NCBI GenBank assembly: GCA_013151365.1
Contig: JAADIK010000091.1
Span: forward strand, 1-9,018
Origin: Deltaproteobacteria bacterium
GTDB taxonomy: Bacteria; Desulfobacterota; Desulfobulbia; Desulfobulbales; Desulfobulbaceae
DNA length: 9,018 nucleotides
Direction: 5' to 3'
Below, one piece after another: positions 1 to 5,325 of the stretch. Position 1 is the stretch's first letter; every line of letters begins with the position of its first letter. The notes below the pieces were generated by a model. The model was not told the DNA's origin. It saw only the letters and a program-made list of their open reading frames with translations, and did no database searches. A program made the position numbers and the translations under genes.

Positions 1-57
1 TTGGAATAACCAATTACCTTTTGCTTGACCGTTTTCGCCATAAAACCGACGACGGTA

Positions 58-85
58 TTGCAACATGAAATGAAATATGTTGCAA
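58..85. repeat. Perfect 9-bp inverted repeat, operator-like
   Basis: The arms TTGCAACAT (58-66) and ATGTTGCAA (77-85) are exact reverse complements, separated by ten A/T-rich bases. No T-run follows on either strand, so it does not look like a terminator. The arm size and spacing suit a binding site for a dimeric regulator. It lies about 240 bases before the deaminase gene and could equally serve a gene to the left of the window. The role is inferred; the symmetry is directly visible. Confidence 0.5.
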
Positions 86-162
86 GCTTAAACCGGGTAC
101 TGGTTGTGGCCTGGCGCCCGGGGATAAAAGGAGACGCCCTGTCAATTCCGCTTTTTTTGCCT

Positions 163-313
163 GGCCGGGTATGATATCTGTTCATTATCCCGGATCCATA
201 CCGGCCTGCGGGGCTCCCGATAACGGATTATGCCAAGGAAAAATCGAATCCATGCCCTGCGAAACGCCGGAATGACCGGGCCGCGTTTGCCGGCAAACCG
301 CATTTTTTTGCCG
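163..313 (+). promoter_or_regulatory. Structured 5' leader of the deaminase gene, candidate attenuator or riboswitch
   Basis: Several strong pairings are visible. Hairpin A joins 163-173 to 197-206 (10 bp, one bulged G). Hairpin B joins GCGGGGC (208-214) to GCCCTGC (254-260). An enclosing stem, CCGGC (201-205) with GCCGG (266-270), competes with hairpin A. An antiterminator-like pairing, AAACG (262-266) with CGTTT (284-288), stacks on CCGG (267-270) with CCGG (276-279). It shares bases with both the enclosing stem and the 5' arm of the terminator at 283-309. Stem-loops leading into a terminator just before the ribosome binding site is the usual layout of a transcriptional riboswitch or attenuator. 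I do not recognise the class: the purine aptamer core is not visible. The leader's promoter was not identified with confidence. All pairings were made by hand and are inference. Confidence 0.4.
283..309 (+). terminator. Intrinsic-terminator-like hairpin directly before the deaminase ribosome binding site
   Basis: GCGTTTG (283-289) pairs with CAAAC plus GC (294-301, C299 bulged) around a CCGG loop, and seven T residues follow at 303-309. The binding site AAGGAGG begins at 316. No + strand gene is seen to end nearby, so the hairpin is better explained as a conditional terminator in the leader than as the end of an upstream unit. The T-tract and stem are visible; function is inferred. Confidence 0.45.
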
Positions 314-315
314 AT

Positions 316-322
316 AAGGAGG
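316..322 (+). promoter_or_regulatory. Ribosome binding site fixing the GTG start at 328
   Basis: AAGGAGG ends five bases before GTG at 328. The overlapping ATG at 326 is in another frame, so the GTG is the start. A weak alternative hairpin (291-297 with 307-313) ends two bases before this site. Confidence 0.75.
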
Positions 323-327
323 ATAAT

Positions 328-1335
328 GTGATTGAATTCATAGAGAAAATGCCCAAAGCCGAACTCCATATCCATATTGAAGGCTCCCTGGAGCCGGAAC
401 TGATGTTTGAGCTCGGCCGCCGCAACGGCATTGATCTTCCCTTTACCACCGTGGAAGAGGTCCGGGCCGCTTACCGGTTTGACAACCTGCAATCCTTTCT
501 TGATATTTACTACCAGGGTGCCAATGTCCTGCAAACGGAGCAGGATTTTTTCGATATGACCTGGGCCTATCTGCAACGCTGCCGGGCCCGGAACATCATC
601 CACACGGAAATTTTCTTTGATCCGCAGACCCATACCGACCGGGGTATCGGCCTTGAGGCCGTGATCGGCGGGATGGTCCGGGCCCGGGATGATGCCCGGG
701 AAAAGCTTGGCATAAGCAGCCGGTTGATCATGTGTTTCCTGCGCCATCTCAGTGCCGGTTCGGCCATGGAAACCCTGCAACAGGCCCTGCCTTACAAAAA
801 GTATATTATCGGCGTCGGACTTGATTCTTCCGAAGCGGGACACCCGCCGGAGGATTTCCGGCTGGTTTTTGAACGGGCCTTGGCGGAAGGTTTTCTCACG
901 GTTGCCCATGCCGGGGAAGAGGGACCGCCGGCATACATCCGGCAGGCCGTCGAATTGCTGCATGTCAGCCGGATCGATCACGGGGTCCGCTGTAGCGAAG
1001 ATGCGGAATTGGTGAAACTGCTGGTTGACAGGCAGATTCCGCTTACAGTCTGTCCACTGTCCAATGTGAAACTCCGGGTATTTGACAAGATGTCGGACCA
1101 CAACATCCTGAACTTGCTCGAATCAGGCCTCAAGGTGACCGTCAATTCCGATGATCCGGCCTATTTCGGAGGGTACCTGAACGAGAATTATCTCGCCCTG
1201 TACCGGGACCTGAACATGACCCGGGAACAGGCGATCCGGCTGGCGCGCAACAGTTTCGAGGCCAGTTTCACCGGGGAGCAGGAAAAGCAGGCCCTGGTTG
1301 CCTGCCTGGAAAGGTATGTGCAGGCAAGCGGGTAA
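328..1335 (+). CDS. add: Adenine deaminase, adenosine-deaminase superfamily (Aah1/PA0148 type)
   Basis: This 335-residue cytosolic amidohydrolase should hydrolyse the 6-amino group of a purine, most likely adenine to hypoxanthine plus ammonia, for purine salvage. The metal-binding and catalytic pattern of the adenosine/AMP deaminase fold is complete: HIH at 14-16, HAGEE at 194-198 (metal His194, catalytic Glu197), RIDHG at 215-219 (His218), and NSDDP at 273-277 (Asp275, Asp276). Length matches the family. At 165-169 it reads LDSSE where true adenosine deaminases usually have DLAGDE, and it shares the CPLSNVKL and VNSDDPAYFGGY blocks with the fungal Aah1 and Pseudomonas PA0148 adenine deaminases. 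It would therefore often be mislabelled adenosine deaminase. The GTG start is supported by AAGGAGG at 316-322. It appears to be a single-gene unit behind a structured leader. Substrate choice is inferred from these residues; family membership is near certain. Confidence 0.93.
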   Translation: MIEFIEKMPKAELHIHIEGSLEPELMFELGRRNGIDLPFTTVEEVRAAYRFDNLQSFLDIYYQGANVLQTEQDFFDMTWAYLQRCRARNIIHTEIFFDPQTHTDRGIGLEAVIGGMVRARDDAREKLGISSRLIMCFLRHLSAGSAMETLQQALPYKKYIIGVGLDSSEAGHPPEDFRLVFERALAEGFLTVAHAGEEGPPAYIRQAVELLHVSRIDHGVRCSEDAELVKLLVDRQIPLTVCPLSNVKLRVFDKMSDHNILNLLESGLKVTVNSDDPAYFGGYLNENYLALYRDLNMTREQAIRLARNSFEASFTGEQEKQALVACLERYVQASG

Positions 1336-1347
1336 GGGCGTTCCATG

Positions 1348-1391
1348 ATCGGCTCCATCGGCATTAGAGCCGGATTCGGCGTAATTTTTTT
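1348..1391 (+). terminator. Probable terminator after the deaminase gene
   Basis: CGGCTC (1350-1355) pairs with GAGCCG (1367-1372), and an alternative short stem GCCG-GATT-CGGC (1369-1380) sits closer to a run of seven T residues at 1385-1391. It begins 13 bases after the stop codon. The stem nearest the T-tract is only 4 bp, so efficiency is uncertain. Confidence 0.4.
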
Positions 1392-1409
1392 GTATTTTTC
1401 CTGTTAACC

Positions 1410-1431
1410 ATGCTAATATTATTATTAGCAT
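1410..1431. repeat. Perfect 9-bp AT-rich palindrome
   Basis: ATGCTAATA (1410-1418) and TATTAGCAT (1423-1431) are exact reverse complements around a TTAT centre. There is no T-run after it. It includes TATTAT, a fair -10 hexamer, so an operator over a promoter for the gene at 1809 is possible, but no good -35 was found. Function is inferred. Confidence 0.45.
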
Positions 1432-1557
1432 CAGGTCACTATGCAGGTTGCATTGTTATTCACTTTTCCTGAATTCGTGACGGCTTGAGGTGATGCTTCA
1501 TGCAGTATGGGAATCTATTGCATTGTTACCGAATAAACGCATTTTTTGGTCTTCACC

Positions 1558-1667
1558 GCGCCGTCCTGCGGGACGTCCGAGAACGGCGCATCTGCTGCGT
1601 TGGCAACCAGTTGATATCATACCAGGATAATCAACATCGCCGCTGCCTGGCATCTGCACCGTTCTCG
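1558..1667. repeat. Nested palindromic intergenic element
   Basis: Within the 473-base gap between genes, three nested symmetries are visible. GCGCCGT (1558-1564) pairs with ACGGCGC (1583-1589), and CGTCC (1562-1566) can pair with GGACG (1571-1575). CGAGAACGGCGCA (1578-1590) pairs with TGCACCGTTCTCG (1655-1667) at 12 of 13 positions, with GTTGAT (1610-1615) and ATCAAC (1630-1635) nested inside. An open frame at 1500-1697 crosses it, but its translation looks non-protein-like and has no ribosome binding site. It resembles a dispersed palindromic repeat (REP or MITE-like) or a structured RNA. Copy number cannot be seen from one window. Confidence 0.4.
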
Positions 1668-1808
1668 AACGCTCACGGATTCAGGACTCATGGTTGACTC
1701 AAAAAACAAGTCCGCGAAATCGGCGCCCGAACCAGCGGCGTACGATTTTTCTGCAAGTCCTGTGCATTCCTGCAGTCTTCTATCCCCCCGGGAGGTCATC
1801 CTTAAATC

Positions 1809-3233
1809 ATGAATGTAAAGGTTCTGGTGGAAATCGAGTCGATCCGGGAACAAGTCCCCCGCTGCATTGAACTGGCGAGAAGGGCAGGTGCGGTTCTTCC
1901 CTGTAGTTTTCTCTACCCCGCAATACACTGGTGGAATCATTTTAACAGCCGGGACGGTTCTGCTTTCTGGAAAAAGCGTGGTAAAAATTTTTTAGGCAGG
2001 CAAAGTACGCTGGAACAGCTGTTTCTCTTTATGGCGGAAGAAGATGGAGTTCTCTGTGCGGTTGCCCCGTTTGTTTCGTATCGTGTCAGGCCGGCAGGAG
2101 GGCAGGAGCTTCGGATTCTCGGTTATGCCGGTGACCCGGTATTGATGCCCTGTCAGGATATAACGGTTGATCCCTCCAGGCGCAGGCCAGTTCTGAGAGT
2201 ATTTATAGAGCGACTTGTCAAGCTGTATCAAGATGAGGGCTTTGATCTGCTCATTCTCGACAACCAGCTTGATACTTCGCAAAATGTGCCGGTCATCCGT
2301 GATTTTTTTGCAAATTTCCAAAACAAACAGGTCGTTGTCCGGGAAACCGTTACCTCCATGCGTGGTGGTGTCAGGCCCTGGACAATACGACAACTTTCGC
2401 GCCGGGTCAGGAAATTAGCTGATGTTGCGGCCAACGAAGGTGTAGCGATAGGTGGGATTGAAGATTTTTCCGCCAGGTTGTCGGCATGTGCGCCGCTTAA
2501 ACTGTTGTTTCCCGTGACCAGAAAAGGACTGGAAAAAGAACTGCAGCAGATCCTGGCAAGGTGTCGAACGTATGAGGCCCTGGCCGGTAGTCTTGCCGCG
2601 GTGGAGAACTTGTTACATGACCGGCCGATCTGTTATCCGTATATTTCTCTGCCCCGGGACCATGAAGCTTTTCTGGCCGCTCTCAGCCGCTCTACCCGTT
2701 ATTATTACCGGCGCTATATGAAGTCCTTCAGGGAAGCCGGAGGAACGTTCGAAACCGTATCGGGGCGGGACATAAGCAAGGAGGACATTCAGGATTACCT
2801 GCACCTGCATCAGGTCCGCTGGGGCAGAGAGTCAATGTTTGTCTGTGGTGACGACTCTTATGCTTTTCATGTTGACCTGGTAAAAGCGATGGCGGGAGAG
2901 GGGCTTTTTTCTCTTTTCTTTGCCCGTTTTGCCGGGAAAAGGGTCGCGGTCCTGTCAAGTTTTGATATCCATCCTCGACGGGAATGCTATTTTACCGGCA
3001 TGGATCCCGAGTATCGGGAAACACGGGCAGGCCGACTTCTCTGGCTGTACAGTATATACGATGCCATTGATAATGGTTACGAGACCTATGATTTAGGGCC
3101 TGGAGATTTTGGCTACAAGATGAGCTTTGCAACAGGTGAAGCGCAGTCGCATAATTTTCTGGTGACCAGGAACGATTCTCTCCTTGATCTCGATGCCATT
3201 TTTGCCGGCTACGAGTGTATGGTGCCTGTTTGA
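1809..3233 (+). CDS. BcsL/CelD-family GNAT-like acyltransferase
   Basis: This 474-residue protein has no signal peptide or clear membrane segment and is probably cytosolic. Its two-lobed layout fits the Acetyltransf_6 (BcsL/CelD) branch of the GNAT superfamily, related to FemAB. The N-terminal half carries the FLYPAIHWWNHF region and the GVLCAVAPFVSYRV and LRILGYAGDPV strands. The C-terminal half has the basic helix SRSTRYYYRRYMKSF from about 293, the LHQVRWG block, the YFTGMDPEYRE segment from 394, and YDLGPGDFGYK at 427-437 near the end of the fold. Family members are often found in exopolysaccharide or cellulose loci and are thought to acylate sugars, lipids or cell-surface precursors; the substrate here cannot be told. 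GGGAGG at 1790-1795 lies 13 bases before the ATG, rather far. A 40-codon open frame (1690-1812) ends in an ATGA overlap with this start. It appears to stand alone, with non-coding DNA on both sides. Confidence 0.8.
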   Translation: MNVKVLVEIESIREQVPRCIELARRAGAVLPCSFLYPAIHWWNHFNSRDGSAFWKKRGKNFLGRQSTLEQLFLFMAEEDGVLCAVAPFVSYRVRPAGGQELRILGYAGDPVLMPCQDITVDPSRRRPVLRVFIERLVKLYQDEGFDLLILDNQLDTSQNVPVIRDFFANFQNKQVVVRETVTSMRGGVRPWTIRQLSRRVRKLADVAANEGVAIGGIEDFSARLSACAPLKLLFPVTRKGLEKELQQILARCRTYEALAGSLAAVENLLHDRPICYPYISLPRDHEAFLAALSRSTRYYYRRYMKSFREAGGTFETVSGRDISKEDIQDYLHLHQVRWGRESMFVCGDDSYAFHVDLVKAMAGEGLFSLFFARFAGKRVAVLSSFDIHPRRECYFTGMDPEYRETRAGRLLWLYSIYDAIDNGYETYDLGPGDFGYKMSFATGEAQSHNFLVTRNDSLLDLDAIFAGYECMVPV

Positions 3234-3683
3234 GCCTGGCCAGATCCCTCTTAAACGCCAAGGGACGAGCAAGACGCGTCAGTTGGTGCCTGACATGACA
3301 CCGTTGTTTTTCGGGATATGATTATTTGTTTAAAATTGTATTAGGCAACAACTGTCTCCGGTTCCTTTTTCGTCTTTTTATTAAGACATTTCCGGCTTGA
3401 TAATTATTTTTTTCACTTGTTTTTGTACAACTCGTTTCATATGATAGGGTATAAAAAAAGATTTTGCGGCCGGCTTGGAGTTCTTGGGCCAGGGAGTTTT
3501 TTCGTTGCGGATGGCTCTGGTCTAACTAGTCGGTTTTGTTGTATTCTTGCGCAATTTTTTTTGGATGTCTTTTGGTTGGAAAGTTGGTTGTGGGCTGGCT
3601 ATAAATAAAGGGATTATCGGCAAGCGGGACTTGGTGATAATTAATTTTTCCGGACGATCAAATCAATATCAAGGAGGGAGGTT
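3234..3683 (+). other. AT-rich 450-bp intergenic region upstream of the beta-helix gene
   Basis: No convincing gene is present; a 63-codon open frame at 3417-3608 starts with TTG, lacks a ribosome binding site and looks like chance. A small hairpin GTCAG-CTGAC (3278-3294) follows the acyltransferase but has no adjacent T-run. Two promoter-like pairs are visible: ATGACA (3295-3300) with TATGAT (3317-3322) at 16 bases, and TTGGAA (3576-3581) with TATAAA (3600-3605). The base composition is clearly richer in T than the flanking genes. I recognise no riboswitch here. Confidence 0.5.
3576..3605 (+). promoter_or_regulatory. Candidate sigma-70-type promoter for the beta-helix gene
   Basis: TTGGAA (3576-3581) and TATAAA (3600-3605) are separated by 18 bases and would start a transcript about 70 bases before the ATG at 3684. 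The -35 matches consensus at four positions and the -10 at five. In such AT-rich DNA chance matches are common. Confidence 0.3.
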
Positions 3684-5189
3684 ATGAAAATCGGCAGAAT
3701 TGTTTTGGTAGTAGGGGTGGCTTTTTTGTTTGGAGCGACCTCGGCTATAGCGGCGATCATCAAGGTCCCTGCCGACTATGGCACCATCCAGCAGGCCATT
3801 GACAACGCCCACAACGGCGACGTTATTAAGTTGGCGGCGAACACCACCTTTACCGAGGAGATTATTATTGACAGCTTCAAGCGTCTCCAGCTGATCGGCG
3901 GCGGCCCGACGACCGTTATCGACGGTACCGGCGGTATCGGCGATGCGGTGACGATCACCAACTCCGAAAAAGTGATTCTGCAGAATTTCACCATAACCAA
4001 TGGGAGTCAATATAACATTTTTATCAATAACTGTAAGCGGATGAAAATCAGTCATTGTACCATCTCCAACTCCGCATCTAACGGGATCGTCTATGGCGAA
4101 GGCTATGGCCTGAACATCAGTAACAATCAAATTAAGGATAACACCGGCGCCGGTATCTTGTTTAGCTCGCCCTCCCACAACAACAAGATCACCCACAATA
4201 CAATCCAGGGGAATGGCTCGTACGGCATCAATCACTCGTACGGCATCAAGGATCTAATAGCCTATAACGATGTTCACGGCAATGGCGGGTCCGGTATCTA
4301 TAACGGCTACGGTTACTACCTGCGCATCATGTCCAACACGGTCACCGATAACGCCGGCGGTGGGATCCATGACGCTGCTTCCGCAGGACTTAGGAATAAA
4401 ATCATGCGAAACACCGTGGCGAGCAACGGTGGATACGGTATATATGTGTATCAGTCCGCAATGGTGCTCCGCAACGTGGTTGCCGATAACGGGTCGTACG
4501 GAATTTATATAGATTATTATGGCGGCAGTGTCGTGATGGGCAAAACGATAACGCACAATGGTAGTTCCGGCCTCTTCGCTGCTTATTGCAACTACGTCAG
4601 CCGCAACACCGCTGACAACAACAACGGATACGGTATAGCGACTCTCGGCTACGGCTCCTCGATTCTGCACAACCGGACGACCAATAACGCCGGGGATGGT
4701 ATTTACAATTACTATCCTTCCGTTGTCATCAGCCGGAATTTTTCCAACGGCAATGGCGGTAACGGTATATCTTCAAACAATAGTTCGGTCGTCGTAACCA
4801 ATAACATTTCCACCAACAACGCCGGCGACGGGATCTATGGCAATGGTTATGGCAATTTCGCGGCCAATAACCTGTCCGCGCATAATCAGGGCAACGGGGT
4901 CGCGGCAGATACCCAGGGCGTGTATCAGCGCAACCGTGTCTTCGGCAACGCCGGTGACGGGATAACCGACATCAGTTATTGTCTGGTCAGGAATAATGTG
5001 GTGCGGAATAATACCGGAAACGGCCTTAATGCTGCCGGGAATACCGACAATATGATTCGCAGGAACATCGTCAAGGGTAATGGTGACGGCCTCACCTCTT
5101 TCGATTTGAATGATGACACCCCGCCGAATGATTACTGGATCGACAACAAATATGACACTGCGAGCTGGCAGGTAGTACCGCCAGTATGA
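3684..5189 (+). CDS. Secreted right-handed parallel beta-helix repeat protein
   Basis: This 501-residue exported protein starts with a clear Sec signal peptide: a basic start, a hydrophobic core at about 6-19 and AIA before a likely cut after residue 23. It then has the VPADYGTIQQAID opening typical of pectate-lyase-like (NosD/DUF1565-type) beta-helix proteins. From residue 133 to 470 about 16 coils of roughly 22 residues each carry an N-x-G-x-G-[IVL] turn, for example NAGDGI, NGGSGI and NQGNGV. Asn ladders and Gly turns like these build a right-handed helix. I see no lyase, epimerase or hydrolase active-site motif and no sorting tail or autotransporter barrel. It may be a surface or periplasmic carbohydrate-binding or structural protein; the function is unknown. 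AAGGAGG (3671-3677) six bases before the ATG fixes the start. A decayed copy of the final codons and a strong terminator follow. Confidence 0.88.
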   Translation: MKIGRIVLVVGVAFLFGATSAIAAIIKVPADYGTIQQAIDNAHNGDVIKLAANTTFTEEIIIDSFKRLQLIGGGPTTVIDGTGGIGDAVTITNSEKVILQNFTITNGSQYNIFINNCKRMKISHCTISNSASNGIVYGEGYGLNISNNQIKDNTGAGILFSSPSHNNKITHNTIQGNGSYGINHSYGIKDLIAYNDVHGNGGSGIYNGYGYYLRIMSNTVTDNAGGGIHDAASAGLRNKIMRNTVASNGGYGIYVYQSAMVLRNVVADNGSYGIYIDYYGGSVVMGKTITHNGSSGLFAAYCNYVSRNTADNNNGYGIATLGYGSSILHNRTTNNAGDGIYNYYPSVVISRNFSNGNGGNGISSNNSSVVVTNNISTNNAGDGIYGNGYGNFAANNLSAHNQGNGVAADTQGVYQRNRVFGNAGDGITDISYCLVRNNVVRNNTGNGLNAAGNTDNMIRRNIVKGNGDGLTSFDLNDDTPPNDYWIDNKYDTASWQVVPPV

Positions 5190-5228
5190 CAGCTGGATCA
5201 ACAACAGATGTGACGCTGGGAGCCGGCT
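5135..5228 (+). repeat. Degenerate tandem duplication across the 3' end of the beta-helix gene
   Basis: The 36 bases from 5135, inside the gene, match the 36 bases from 5193, after its stop codon, at 29 positions by my count. Five of the seven differences are transitions. The 58-base offset is not a multiple of three, so the second copy is read in another frame, where it gives SWINNRCD against the in-gene YWIDNKYD. It looks like an old local duplication or a former longer C-terminus cut off by a frameshift. Confidence 0.65.
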
Positions 5229-5269
5229 TGTAGGCACCATCGCATCAATTAAACAAACAATACTATTAC

Positions 5270-5302
5270 GGGGGGATGAATATTGTTCATCCCCCTTTTT
5301 TT
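5270..5302 (+). terminator. Strong intrinsic terminator between beta-helix and SurA-like genes
   Basis: GGGGGATGAA (5271-5280) pairs perfectly with TTCATCCCCC (5286-5295) around the loop TATTG, and seven T residues follow at 5296-5302. It should end much of the beta-helix transcript. It lies just 23 bases before the next start codon and so also sits in the leader of that gene. Confidence 0.92.
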
Positions 5303-5325
5303 AAGCACAGGCTGGAAAGACGAAT

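Noticed and set aside
1..68. Possible gene ends at the left edge: a minus-strand start at 41 (MAKTVKQKVIGYS) or a + strand tail ending at 68
   Set aside because: Each is too short to judge, the minus start has no ribosome binding site, and no family is recognisable. More sequence to the left would decide.
101..115. Sigma-54-like GG-N10-GC element
   Set aside because: Only the minimal GG/GC spacing and one or two other bases fit the -24/-12 consensus. This is expected by chance in GC-rich DNA.
214..245. TPP-riboswitch-like wording (CGGATTATGCC)
   Set aside because: It weakly recalls the GGATAATGCC part of the thiamine pyrophosphate aptamer, but the CTGAGA element and matching stems are absent and the gene is not a thiamine gene.
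142..1101. Long minus-strand open frame opposite the deaminase gene
   Set aside because: It lies antisense to a gene with a complete conserved active site, has no recognisable protein features, and is a typical shadow in GC-rich DNA.
1500..1697. 65-codon + strand open frame
   Set aside because: It crosses a strongly palindromic stretch, lacks a ribosome binding site and has unlikely protein composition.
3417..3608. 63-codon + strand open frame in the AT-rich gap
   Set aside because: It has a TTG start without a ribosome binding site and no family resemblance. Best treated as non-coding.
3684..5189. Internal DNA repeats of the beta-helix gene as a CRISPR-like array
   Set aside because: The repeats are imperfect, in frame, and encode regular protein coils; there are no constant repeats with variable spacers.
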